From Phoronis australis (lineage: Eukaryota; Phoronida; Phoronidae): DNA of 21,387 nucleotides. This document shows, one piece after another, positions 8,519 to 18,465 of the stretch. Every line of letters starts with the position of its first letter. Position 1 is the first letter of the stretch. The notes below the pieces were generated by a model, which had not been told where the DNA came from, searched no databases, and saw only the letters and a list, made by a program, of their open reading frames with translations. The position numbers and the translations under genes were made by a program. The stretch lies in contig NMRA01000562.1 in NCBI GenBank assembly GCA_002633005.1, positions 252,813-274,199 of the forward strand. Direction: 5' to 3'.

Positions 8519-10255
8519 AGCTGATCTCAATACGTACATATCATGGCTGGCGATAACGTTGTGTTATGGAAAAAACAGAACTTCGTGCGTCATTTTCATC
8601 ATATCACCGTCCGTATTTCCGCTACCATTGGGTCATTCACCCAAGCTCCATTACTGTCAAGTTCATTCATTCCCTCAGAGTGTGTACAACAACTTAATAG
8701 CTAATTGCTGTCCGTGCTGGTGACATTCAGTCATCGATAATCATACTTGTGGGCAAAGGTGAATACCTAACTAAATGCTTCAGAAGGCAATTACTCAATT
8801 AATGTTCCCATGGTCCACGTTATATATAGAAAGGTCCCAATTAAAGCCAATTACCAGTATGGCAAAATAACAAAAAACAAAGAGTCCTGGCTCAAACTAT
8901 ATTTCCAATTATGTTGTGGAATTAAATCTTTAACGTAAACAAAGTTGTTAAGCATATCCTGTGACTTAGTTCTAGTAATAGAAAATTACCCAGATTCAGT
9001 GCGCAGAGTGTACAATAACATGTTAGGGAACCCAGTCTTGGCAATATCCTAACCGTCTTTGGTGCTCATGCACTTACATTCTGAAAATGAGCGTATTTTC
9101 TAAATTAGGCGCGAGTGTTTATTTCGAATGCCTTCCAAATAACTTAATAACCATTATGTAGCATTCGTCACGTGAGAGCAAAATAAAATTCGTATACGCT
9201 AACTACTGTATTATGCACGCGTCTTCGGCGATGTAACAAAGGGACCTATCGTTAAAACATTTACGTGTCTACTAGTCCTAAGGATCTCCTTTTAACTGGA
9301 TCGTATGAAATGAAAGAAGCTTATCAACATATACCTATATGTACATGTATTTCGTAGATGTAAGGGTATGGTGTCATTGAGAATTTCTATGGACGGCCTA
9401 GTTCAAAGCCTTGTAGCAATAGTTTATTCATCTGCAACTTCATAACATCACTTTGCCTTTGTGCATATGGAAGTTCTGTCAGGTCAAAATCGCCCTAATA
9501 GACGGCAGCCCAGAGTATTTAGCATAGAGAAACAAGTACACTGTAAAACTTGAGTTTAGAATTTCCACATCCGGATAACGCGTTCAAGTCTCAACATGTT
9601 TAGTTTTCCGTTTAATTGCTAACATCTGTAGTAAAAATCTTTTCTAAACGTGTTTTCATTTCCAATGGTTTAAAACTTGTTGAAGAAACTCTAAACTTAT
9701 TCTGGCTTAAATGTGCTTAGAACTCAAGCGGTAAATTCAAGCCGATTAAAATACAAAATGCTTCAGTTTAAAAAAGATTAGATTTTGAAAAGTTAAACAC
9801 GGTGGTAGAAATATTAGGCCTAAACACAAATTGCTTTAAATCATGTATTATCCTTTTTAACACAAATTCGTAAAATGGTACAGGTAGGTAAGCTGCCCTT
9901 AATGAGAGGTGGCCAAGTGTCCAGTTTGCGCAGGTATTTTTATTGGAGTCTTTTCGTCCACTCTACTCCCGATCGAACGAAAGTTCACATTTCAGTTTGG
10001 CCCCTTTAGTCGTGTAGCTACCCTTTTCACGGGGTGTTAACGTTTTTTCGCTTTAATCACTCTCCGAAAGATTGGACCAAAGGTGGTCGCCCAAGCAAAC
10101 CTCCCGGTCCCTTCCCCCTTAGCTGCGGGACCCGCTCTGAAATATTCGGGTATCCGATCTATGGAAAAGCAAAGCTCACATTCATGTTAGACCAGATCAC
10201 CTAAAAAGTGACCTTTAAAACATCAATAAATAAATAAAATAGTTAAGTCAAAGTA
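8519..10255. other. No gene seen
   Basis: About 1.7 kb of AT-rich DNA with no frame over 60 codons, no array and no recognisable mobile-element end. Confidence 0.45.
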
Positions 10256-10342
10256 AAACCGTAGAACAAACAATAAAACTGGTATAACGGTTTTATTAAA
10301 ATATGACAAAGTTTCGGGCTTAACCCTTCCTTTGTTCAGTAC
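10256..10342 (-). mobile_element. Penelope-like element terminal sequence with hammerhead-like core
   Basis: The minus strand at 10339-10305 has CTGA, a GGG-TTAAG-CCC mini-stem, GAAAC, then TTTGTC. Next comes an AT-rich stretch with a small hairpin (AATAAAAC at 10272-10279, GTTTTATT at 10290-10297). GGG…CCCGAAAC followed closely by GTC is the signature of the short hammerhead ribozyme motifs in Penelope-like terminal repeats. Here extra bases lie between CTGA and the stem, so the CUGANGA box is not intact. No reverse transcriptase is nearby. This looks like a stranded terminal fragment. Confidence 0.5.
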
Positions 10343-10450
10343 AGCAAGTGTTTTACCTGTTGCACACTCCTTTGCCAATACGGGGTTGGCACTGTGTTCA
10401 GTGTGACGGTTTAGGTGTTATATCCCTTGTTTACACCATGCGGTTCCCAC

Positions 10451-10656
10451 CGTTTTGCATGTTAAGCAGACGGTTGCGCGGCTTCACAATATATCAAATT
10501 CGAAAAGCCTCTGACGAAATCTCTGAGGAAACATTCTCAAAAGACCTGGTTTAAGTGCTGAACAAGTGGGGTCTTTCGGAGGCAATGATATCAGCTGTAC
10601 GATCGAGGTTTGACGCATTTGATGAAGTAGTCCAAGCCCACCACGCACACGTTTGA
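10451..10656 (+). pseudogene. Unrecognised coding-like remnant with one in-frame stop
   Basis: The frame reads through a basic stretch, then a hydrophilic segment with SDEISEETFSKDL, a TAA at 10552-10554, and continues in the same frame with KWGLSEAMISAV and RFDAFDEVV until TGA at 10654. The composition (many Glu, Asp, Ser, Lys; amphipathic spacing) on both sides of one stop suggests old coding sequence. CTG|GTTTAAG at the stop could also be a weak splice donor. I do not recognise the family. It follows the Penelope-like fragment and may belong to a mobile element. Confidence 0.25.
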
Positions 10657-10785
10657 ATTTGGCCGACTTTGACCAATCAGCCTGCAGGATTGGCCAAGTC
10701 GATATTCCGCTACCCTTCAAATTAGTAAGAATAGCCCCGGCCGATACACGATCGTAGATCAGCAGCCCACTCACACAGTCTGACG

Positions 10786-11075
10786 AGCGCCACCTTATGA
10801 GAATGCAAGGCGTGACACTAGCGGTCTCATGGTTTGGCTATGTGTAGCTAAAGAATCGCTGATTAACCGCTAATGTGCGATTTGAAGCCCTCGGCAATCG
10901 ATGCTAATATGCAGAATCACCGGGACCGCAAGGGTAGCCCATTATTCCGTGTAAGTAGCGCCCCTAGCGGTCGTATGGTAAGGAATCGCTGAATAGCCTT
11001 CGGTCGATACTAATCATATGCAGAATCGTTAGAATTGCAAATGGGTAGCCCGTTTGTTAATGCAAGCAGTGCATA
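10786..11075. repeat. Degenerate tandem repeat, ~146-bp unit, with AGCGCC(A/C)CCTAG cores
   Basis: Unit 1 runs from CTAGCGGTC at 10818 to 10963. Unit 2 starts with CTAGCGGTC at 10964 and ends near 11075. Shared blocks in order are TATGG or CATGG, GAATCGCTGA, CGGTCGATACTAAT-like, ATGCAGAATC, GGGTAGCCC and AATGCAAG at the junctions. Unit 2 is shortened by deletions. A third junction copy (ATTCCGTGCAAGTAGCGCC) is at 11912-11930. Confidence 0.6.
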
Positions 11076-11091
11076 TATATAGTTTCCCAAT

Positions 11092-11906
11092 TTTCCTAGA
11101 GATGGCGTTCTCAATCTCCTAGTGCCTCAGTTGTATTTTTAGGGCGTTGTCTCGGGGTCAATTAAGTCATGCAACCCCCCTTTCGGTGGTATTATTTCCA
11201 TTGGTTGTATAAGTTGAGATACTGTCTGAGCCAATCAGCTTTCTAGGTTTTCGCGGAGTATTTATACGTCCGAACAAGCACCAGTTGCCTTATTCTCTCG
11301 TGGATTGCCGCCATATGTATCATGTGTTGATTACCAGACTGTTTTTGAGGCAAATGCTATAAGTATACATTTGGTTATCGTTCAACGTTAGATACCGATT
11401 TTTTGGATAGCTGTACATTTGTAGTTTGCGTTTTGTCAGCTGTAGACTGGACTATTATTATGCAAACCTAGACATGCTGTTACGTTGCAACCATTGTGCT
11501 TTTGGCAGGCAATTATTATGTTTACGGATTTCTTGTTGTATGCATATTTCTAATTTGTGAACTAAGTTTTGCGGAGTGCTACAGTTGTCTATACGAGTTG
11601 TACTGCCTTGGAACTTTAGGGGTTTATTCCGCCATGTTTTTCCCCGAGTTTGTATTTCCTCAAGTGCAGTTTCCGTTAAACATTAATTAAACATTACGTA
11701 GGAGGTGTAACGATATCGTGGTGGTTGGTTAATGCTAATGGTAAAGTCTAGACTTAGTAACTTAGACTGTTTTTTGTAAACGTTTCAGATAACCGATATG
11801 AACACCGATGCAATACGATGCATCAACGATAAACGTTGAACGTAATAAAATATATCGAGTTGTAGACGCCTCTTTCTCTATTGCATCAACGTTTGAGCAG
11901 CAATAC
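11092..11906 (+). other. Promoter-like stretch with CCAAT and TATA boxes; no firm gene
   Basis: CCAATCAG at 11231-11238 and TATTTATA at 11259-11266 are ordered and oriented as in a TATA promoter. GCCGCCATAT (YY1-like) follows at about 11308. Downstream, the frame ending at 11690 encodes a hydrophobic, Cys-containing segment (FLVVCIFLICELSFAECYSC) after a possible acceptor TTTGGCAG. The combination could be a gene start or part of an LTR, but there is no partner repeat and no recognised protein. Confidence 0.25.
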
Positions 11907-11946
11907 CGTTATTCCGTGCAAGTAGCGCCCCCTAGAGGTCTTATAG
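11907..11946. repeat. Isolated copy of the 10.8-11.1 kb repeat junction with CTCF-like core
   Basis: CGTTATTCCGTGCAAGTAGC and the following GCCCCCTAGAGGTC match the unit junction near 10943-10972. The reverse strand, CCTCTAGGGGGCGCT, fits the CTCF core (CCASYAGRKGGCRSY) at 14 of 15 positions. Confidence 0.5.
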
Positions 11947-12160
11947 AGACTGATTTCAGAAAAATGCTTGGACAGATAAAAGCTGCTGGAAGAGGTAGCT
12001 GAAAATAAAAAAGCAGTTTTGAAAATTCAAAAGGTGTCCTATTTTAAACGCTTTTTCAAACAGCAGTTGTTTGCACAGTGATTCCATGTTCGGCTCCACC
12101 TCCAAGTGATACAGAATCCAGCCCTTCGTGCATCTGATTCACACTATCTACACCAGTTAA

Positions 12161-12437
12161 CGGTTCTGCAGAGTTTGCCAGCTTCAATGCAACAGAGAAG
12201 ATTTCTGGAAGCTTTTAACTTAACGGAGATCCAGTGAAATGCTGAGCTCAAATGAGGGCTCTATAACGACGAATTGCTTCCGACCTTCTGGAGTGGATCC
12301 TATAAAGATTCAACAGACCGTCTTGCCGCTGTACAAGGATGCGTTCTGTAGGCTATTTCTTGAGAGAAAAGCAAGATCACCGAAGACCATTCAAAATCAC
12401 GCAAGAGCATGCTCGTGACCTTCTAAGGTTAAAATAG
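12161..12437 (+). pseudogene. Unrecognised decayed coding remnant
   Basis: One frame is open from 12161 except for a TAA at 12221-12223. It carries CNREDFWKLLT before that stop. After it, from an ATG at 12239, come RPSGVDPIKIQQTVLPLY and FCRLFLERKARSPKTI, ending in TGA at 12416. In the neighbouring frame HARDLLRLK then runs to TAG at 12435. A 10-base insertion resembling a local duplication (CACGCAAGAGCATGCTCGTG) explains the shift. The regular hydrophobic spacing and the common-sense frame across both defects point to a once-coding exon or element. It is on the strand opposite the CHK gene and just beyond its 3' end. Confidence 0.35.
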
Positions 12438-12705
12438 CGTAACTTGGCAAAACTGCCACTGAAGTGAGTTCTCGTTAATGGTGGAATGTTGAGTTATGGG
12501 ATGGAACTCATGATTAATGGGAGATAATTTACTGTAGTTTCTGTTCAATGCAGAGCGAAGATTTCTCGCCGGAATGAAAAGGGTAGCTAGCATGTTGGGT
12601 CAACGGAATGAAGCCCAGGAACGACGCCCTAACGCTCCGTGAACTGTTTGTTTTGTCCTTAGATTGATTATCTAGTGTCTATTACTTCATATTAGCACTG
12701 CAACC

Positions 12706-12711
12706 TTTATT
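12706..12711 (-). terminator. Poly(A) signal overlapping the CHK stop codon
   Basis: The minus strand reads TTTAAATAAAGG: the stop TAA occupies 12713-12711 and AATAAA occupies 12711-12706, sharing one A. Cleavage 10-30 bases on would leave a 3' untranslated region of only a few dozen bases. I see no other AATAAA just downstream. Confidence 0.55.
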
Positions 12712-14520
12712 TAAAGGTTCAACAGAATGGCGTCTTGAATGACTCCATTTATTCTTTTCTTTATCAAATCGTTCCCAGTGGCAAAGCCATCGATTGTCTT
12801 CATCATTTCACTTACTGATTCAGACTTCTCGATTTCGCTTAATGAAGTTTGTTCTGCCAGTATGCCTGGAAGATCATGAAACGCTGACAGGACCCCGTAA
12901 GCGGCTGTGCGTTGAAACATGTCTTTCAGCATCACCAAAGTGAGGTCAGGTGCTTCAGCTCCCAAGTGAGCCAAGGTTTCGTGAAAGACAGAATGGTAAC
13001 TGGTCAAGAGATCGTCGAAATGCTGTTTTCTCGTCTCGTGCGTCGCGCTGTAGAAAAGGAAGTAAGCCAAATCAGTTGTCGGAAGGGCATAACGGCAGAT
13101 CTGAAAATCAATCAACTTCACCTCTGCCGGCCGTCCATCTTCACCATAACGAAACATCATATTATTGCACCAGGCGTCTCCGTGACAAATGACTCCGTAT
13201 GTGTCCGTTGGCTGAGAAAGGCTTTCTATCATCGCAGCGTAAGGATTCTTTTCCATCCTTTCAAATGAATCCGCAAGTTTAGTTTTCATTTGACCATCCT
13301 CAAAAGACGACTTGAATATATCAGTTGCAGTTTTGAATGCTTGGCACATAGTAGACGAATAATTGATTTTTTCAATTAGTGAAGTGTCTTTCATTACATC
13401 GAACAAATACTCATCAAGCCAGTCATTAAAGGTGTCTATGTTTCCCGTTTTATACGCAAACGAGAGGGCATGTAGTTTGGCCAGCTCCTTGACAACAAGC
13501 AAGCAGTGATCAACATCAAGACCTTCCCTTACGTTGGCCATTTTAAAGTTCAGCGGTCTCAAATCTTCTAACATTATAAATGCAGATGTGTCGTCGGTTT
13601 CGTCGCATCCGGCGTAAAACTTTGGGACAGCTGGTATAATCGGCTTCGCGTTACGTTCACATTGAAAATCGACAAGAGCTGGAATGATCGTTTTGTAGCA
13701 ACCAAGCTCTTTCGTGAACATCTTACTTTCTTTAACGAGGCTTTTCATTCCTGGGTTAGTGGACATAGTTTTAATGACTACTGAAATCGTTTTAATGTGC
13801 GTTTCCTCTTTGACCTCTGCTTTTACACCATGCATTAAAGACAAGAATCCGTCACCTAAAATGAATAAAATCACGGTTTTACTATAAACAACAAGAAAAA
13901 CATTGCTTACCTCGGCGTACATGTAGATCTCAATCCAGAATTTAAAAATTGGTCTTAATTTGCTGTCTAGTCATGCAAGTTAGAGGAGATTTTAGGGGTT
14001 GGAAAGAACTGACGGTTCGTCCTCACCTGAAATCGGACTCTTCAGTTTGGCTTGCCACGACAGGTCATTTAGTGGCCTGGACATGGTCTCAAGAAATAAC
14101 GAATTGACAGCTTTTCCAGTCTCAGATACTACTTCTCAGTTAGAGGAATAAGATGAGACTAGCTTTACTTGATAGCGGTACGTAGGGTAAATCAGAATTA
14201 TATTAAAGTGTCTTCGACCAGAAATGTGAGTTACAACTGCATTAAGCTAAACGTGCTTATATCAGCTGCGGTTCATGCCCTCTAACACAGCGCCACCTGT
14301 ACTGAAAATAGCACTGTGATAGAGTGTACTGCTGTGCACTGCTGTTGCGCTACAGTTGTGCAGACGTGACTGGCTACAAACTTAAAAGTGACATAGGCTT
14401 ACCAAACGATGCAGCTTTTGATACAATAAAATCCAGTACTTCGATATCCGTCCTCCCCTCACACGTCCTGAATGCTTGCTGGAGTAGCTCTTTGGTTATC
14501 ACTTGTTCAGCAGCGGCCAT
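12711..14520 (-). CDS. CHK kinase-like protein (EcKL/DUF1679-type), two exons, 420 aa
   Basis: Join of exon 1 (14520-14403, 118 nt) and exon 2 (13855-12711, 1145 nt). The exon 1 ATG lies in TTCAAAATGG. Its donor is TTTG|gtaagc and the acceptor is attttag|GTGACG, rebuilding a Gly codon and the family's GDGFLS glycine-loop motif at residues 40-45. Further kinase marks: Lys68 (VVIK), Glu82 (KES), hinge LED at 135-137, LAKLHALS around 165-172, catalytic loop HGDAWCNN with His264, Asp266 and Asn271, and IDFQ with metal-binding Asp289. About 420 aa is normal for the family. These proteins are related to choline/aminoglycoside kinases; in insects some phosphorylate ecdysteroids. The substrate here is unknown, and the protein is probably cytosolic as no signal peptide is seen. 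All key residues are present, so the gene looks intact. The intron is 547 bp. Confidence 0.92.
13856..14402 (-). other. Intron of the CHK gene
   Basis: Starts gtaagc at 14402 and ends ttttag at 13856, 547 bp. Its last 67 bases are open in the exon 2 frame and include an ATG at 13922, so an unspliced reading gives a false 403-aa protein starting MYAEV. A spurious donor-like GAG|gtaagc lies at 13911-13910. Confidence 0.8.
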
Positions 14521-14939
14521 TTTGAACCTAAAAGAGATCAAGTGGCAATGTTAGACCCTTTCAAACGATGTCTCCGGTAACCTGTACACCCTAGAGTTAC
14601 ATTACGCAAATACAGACCGATCCCGAGTGTGATATGGCACCCTACAAAGCACTGTCTACAAACTCCGGTAAGTCGTGTATGACTTTCCTATGACTAACAA
14701 AAGTGTTCAGACAGGTTTTGCAATTCAATTTTCGCGCAATAAAATCCTATGCCTTTAAAATGATGCTTGCATTAGATTTTAACGAAGTCTTGAGCACCGC
14801 AGAGAATTGTTTTGGACTACCGTCTGTGAACTCCGATTGTCGCAAATCAAGTGGTATAAGTCGGATAGATAAATTGGGCTTAACGTTGATGTTGTGTCTA
14901 GAGGGTAACATTGTTCGGTAATTTTGATTTTCAAAGCGG
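14521..14939. other. CHK 5' flank; no other gene seen
   Basis: This is the upstream side of the minus-strand CHK gene. AAAATGGCCGC around the start codon resembles a YY1 site (AANATGGCGGC, one mismatch). No TATA or CCAAT pair is clear. Frames here are short. Confidence 0.35.
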
Positions 14940-15065
14940 ATATTGATACCAAGGAGAGCGGGCTTTGTATTATGTATTTTATATGTATTTATTGCATATT
15001 TAAAATGAGGGAGGCCTCTTCAGTAATAGCACTGCTTTCCAAGAGGGCCCTCAACAACAAAAAAC
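14940..15065 (+). mobile_element. Possible LINE 3' end with terminal hairpin
   Basis: A T-rich stretch (TGTATTTTATATGTATTTATT) is followed by GAGGGAGGCCTCTT (15007-15020) and its partner AAGAGGGCCCTC (15041-15052) around TAGCACTGCTTTCC. A T-rich lead and a GAGGCCTCTT…AAGAGGGCC hairpin resemble CR1/L2-type LINE 3' tails in marine invertebrates. No reverse transcriptase is present. Confidence 0.35.
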
Positions 15066-15612
15066 AGTAATATAAGACAATGAATTAATAAAACAACAAA
15101 TGAACTCTCTAAGACGCTTTTACACACAACTGGTGTCAGGACTGATCGATATTCTTGGACGCCTACTACACATTATCCATGTTTTGAATCAGTCTGAGGT
15201 ATTATAAACGGCAAGTCCATCCAATTCTCTCATTGGTTTATCGCAAACACTCAAACGTAACAGCATCCACATTTCCTGTTGGTTACTTTCGGCGGGGAAA
15301 ACTGGTTGTGTTCTAGAACTCAGCTATGCATGTCGTTTTCATCCTCGAAATGAAATAAAACTTTGAGATGGCGAACGAATTGTTGAAAAGCGAATTGTTG
15401 AAGCAGGCAGTGATGGGGTGTAAGAGAACTTATTTCACGTGCGTGAAGATGGTCGCGAAACGGATCGGCGTCTTCCACTCCACAGGGTATGGAGAAACGT
15501 TGATTTTTGAATATTCACGCAAAACTGCTCAGTGAAGAGCGATTGGAGGTAATGATGTAATGTAATCAGTCCAATCAACTTTATTCTGACGCACCAGAAG
15601 AGGTTTTTTGAA
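15066..15612 (+). other. No firm gene; 55-codon ATG frame at 15368-15535
   Basis: An ATG in GAGATGGCG opens a 55-residue frame starting MANELLKSELLKQAV and ending TAQ. It has no recognised domain and no convincing donor. An inverted CCAAT (ATTGG) lies at about 15233. It could be a small first exon or chance. Confidence 0.2.
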
Positions 15613-16289
15613 TAGGCGGATTTGGGGGGGCAGGCTCCCCCCTTGACAGCCGCAAAAAATAAAAGAGCAAGAGCGTAGTGAAATGCTGAGTTTATTAATT
15701 AACCCCTGTAATTAAAATTATACGTTATACGGATGAAACAAGATTTAAATGTGTGCAAATTTAGTGTTTGGGGGGGCTTAGATCCAATTTCAAGTGTCAA
15801 ATTCGGAACACGGCGCAATCGTAACGGAACTGTGGCTAAGTATAGGCTCTCCCGCGATATTCCAGGCTACCGGCAGTGGCGCTGCGCACTACGACTCCGT
15901 TTCCGTCGTCTGCTCCACTGTGCAATGAAGAAAATTTACTTCATTTTTTAAAGAAAATGGAACCTGAGTGACGATGAAAAAACAGAAGCTGCTGGTAAGA
16001 TGTGAACTTTAATCGAAGCCTTAGTGAATCACTTAAAAACTCATAATTCTCTCTTTGTCAAAACTTAACTCAAGACGATTTCCAAAGCAATCCCGTCATT
16101 ATTGCCAACATGAAAAACGGATTTGGTCTTTTGGGCATTTGAACACTATTTTAAATACAACAAATTTATTACGAACCAATTGCACAAAATATAAAATATG
16201 TAATAAGCATTACAAAAAGAAGTGGGTTTCGCGCGCAAACGCTGTGGGCCATAAACAAGTAGGTCTTTTAGTATCAGAATAGGACTTAA

Positions 16290-16308
16290 ATCGTGGTGGA
16301 GTAGTGTA
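16290..16308 (+). repeat. First part of the interrupted tRNA-like segment
   Basis: AATCGTGGTGGAGTAGTG corresponds to the 5' arm and start of the A box seen intact in copy 1. The A box is cut here by the 2.1-kb insertion and resumes at 18396. Confidence 0.6.
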
Positions 16309-18395
16309 GTCGGTGGGCCAGATTTTGTAGGGCCTCTAGAAAATGGTTTTTGTGAGTACTTTAGGGGGGCAATTTTATTTTGGTGTTTTTTAATTCATTT
16401 ATTAGAGTGTTTTCAAAATCTAAAAAGTTCCCACATATAAAGTTGCACATTTTTGAGAAATTTGAGTTTGAAGTTACCTAATAATCACCAAAGAGCTTAG
16501 TAAACTTATATTTGTAAAAACAACAGTTTTGGTGACTTTTTTGTAAAACAAGTAATATGGTCCCATCANTGAACTCCAAACAAAACTGCAGAAAAACATC
16601 TCTGAAAACTGTGAATTCGTCACTCTTCACAATCGTTGTCTTTCTATTTTTTATAGCATGATGATCTGTGGTACTTGGCTTCTAAGACACAAGGTCTTTA
16701 TCTTTGAATTTCATTTGCATATTCAGGGCTCTGGACTGAGCTGTTGCATGCGATACAAGTCCAACTGAAAAAAAACCCGAACTGTTAACACTAATTTAAC
16801 ATTCAACTATGAGTGATTTGCCATGCAACTTTTTCAGACGGACTTATCAGGAACTGATCCACCACCAGCCTAACAAATTGACATGCCGTCTGATCTGTAG
16901 CCTGATAATGTTGATCGTCTAATAATTAGATCAGTAGATGCAACTGAAAATAAATCAGCTGATATACCTGTTCAGTGATTGACATTTAATTTTTTTAAAT
17001 CAGATGCTCAAACCATAGTCAATCGATTTACACTTAAGGTAATCGACGTTTGACGAAATGAACCGTTGCTTCCATCGTCCTCAAATTTCGACGGCGACAA
17101 TGGCCACTTAGGCACTTTAATTTAATTATCATTGCAGCTACCTAAGTAATTAATGTTTACAAAAAATTGAGACTACGGCAGGTGATGACGGCCACTTGGG
17201 CATGTTGTTTGCAACCATCTACTCCATTTAACCTTCTCAAAAATTTTTGACTTAAAGTGCTTTAAAATCACACCCACAGTATAACGCCATAGGATTATCC
17301 CTTATCGTAAGCAGTGTCGATGTGGCAACTGAATGGAGTGTTCGAAAAACAGGATTGCAGGAGTATTTGTTTAAACTGGGAACAAATGAAAACATTTACG
17401 ACCTCCTCAGAGGCATCTCTCTATGCGGTACTTCTAAACTTATAGGAACATAATTTGCCGAAAAGTATCCGGCATATGAAGTACCTAAGGTATGATCATC
17501 GTCTCTACTGGGTCAGCAGTATTGTCTAAGGCCTAGGCAGCCAAGGGGCTGAACAAGTTAAAAACAACTGGTGATAATACTGAAACACACATGGAAAACA
17601 CCTAGATGTATTTTTTAAAAAACACGTACCTGTTTTTGAAAGCTATACTTCTTTCTCTTTTTTGAAATGTGGCCCATAATGTACTTTTCCTGCTAACAAA
17701 TGATGCACTCATGTTTCAGAATGTTCCTTGTTCAGGTTAATTGGGTGTTTCAGATTTTGGAAGTATAATTGATTTTCTTGGGAAATCTTGGATGACCATC
17801 TGTATCACTTTCAGCAACTTCAGCTTTAGTACTACTGTTGGTGCCTTGAAACGTTGCTATGCCGTTCTATGTCCTTTCAATTTTTTGGTCTGACACTTGG
17901 TCTTCTAGTCTACAGCACTCAGCAGTATACTGTGTAGGCTACCAGGACATGCATCTGTTTTCTGCACAAACGTTTGTGACACCTCTTCTTCTTTTTGATC
18001 TACTGATCTACAGAGTTCCACAGTCAATGAGCTTTAGTCAGGAAGCTTTCCTAAGCTTCTTTAGGCTCTGACATCACAACTTTGTGCTGTTTGATAAACC
18101 TTGAATTGTACAGGCATCACACTCCATGGGAGCAGCCATATTGAAGTAACTAAGCACAACAATACAATCTGGCTCTCTGATTGGTCAATTCACTAGAAAA
18201 GCGCCATCAAGTGGCAAGAAAGTGCATCATATTTTGTGCAACAAAAAAACCTTTTTTTAAAAAAATGTGCAAGTGTAGACGTGGGAACTTTTTGGAATTT
18301 GATTTATAGGTATATTATCTAGCCACATAGAAAAAACTAGGTTGCCCCCCCAAAGTACTCACAAGGATGAACGCTACGAGATCTGGCCCACCGAC
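16309..18395. mobile_element. 2.1-kb terminal-inverted-repeat element nested in copy 2
   Basis: Ends GTCGGTGGGCCAGAT in both inward directions. The inverted repeats (16309-16372 and 18342-18395) also share TTGTGAGTACTT and a GGGGGGGCAA run. Flanks TAGTGTA (16302-16308) and TAGTGGTA (18396-18403) are an 8-bp target duplication with one base lost on the left; removing the element restores the tRNA-like A box. An 8-bp duplication fits hAT, P or Merlin types, but the ends are not diagnostic. No intact transposase is visible; the minus strand has short open stretches of about 40 codons near 17790-18040, with no catalytic motif I can name. Base 16569 is ambiguous. Confidence 0.8.
18200..18214 (-). 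promoter_or_regulatory. CTCF-like core near the end of the nested element
   Basis: The minus strand reads CCACTTGATGGCGCT, 14 of 15 positions of CCASYAGRKGGCRSY. It lies inside the 2.1-kb element about 180 bp from its right end. Motif evidence only. Confidence 0.3.
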
Positions 18396-18403
18396 TAGTG
18401 GTA

Positions 18404-18465
18404 AAGCACGCGCGCTTTCTCCGCCAGGTCGTGATTTCGAGTCTGGTATTTGCAGTTTTTCCTGT
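18404..18465 (+). repeat. Second part of the interrupted tRNA-like segment
   Basis: Continues with AAGCACGCGCGC, the anticodon-side arm, and a B-box-like GATTTCGAGTC at about 18434, then a T run. It pairs with 16290-16308 once the insertion is removed. Confidence 0.6.

Noticed and set aside
10515-10545. CTGACGA…GAAAC, a second hammerhead-like string
   Set aside because: The bases between the two boxes cannot form helix II and no cleavage triplet is placed correctly; chance match.
11231-11690. A second LTR with CCAAT and TATA boxes
   Set aside because: No matching second copy, no primer-binding site and no clear TG/CA ends; kept only as promoter-like.
12912-13268. Plus-strand open frames of 118 and 80 codons
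   Set aside because: They lie antisense inside CHK exon 2 and have no motif; they are shadows of the real frame.
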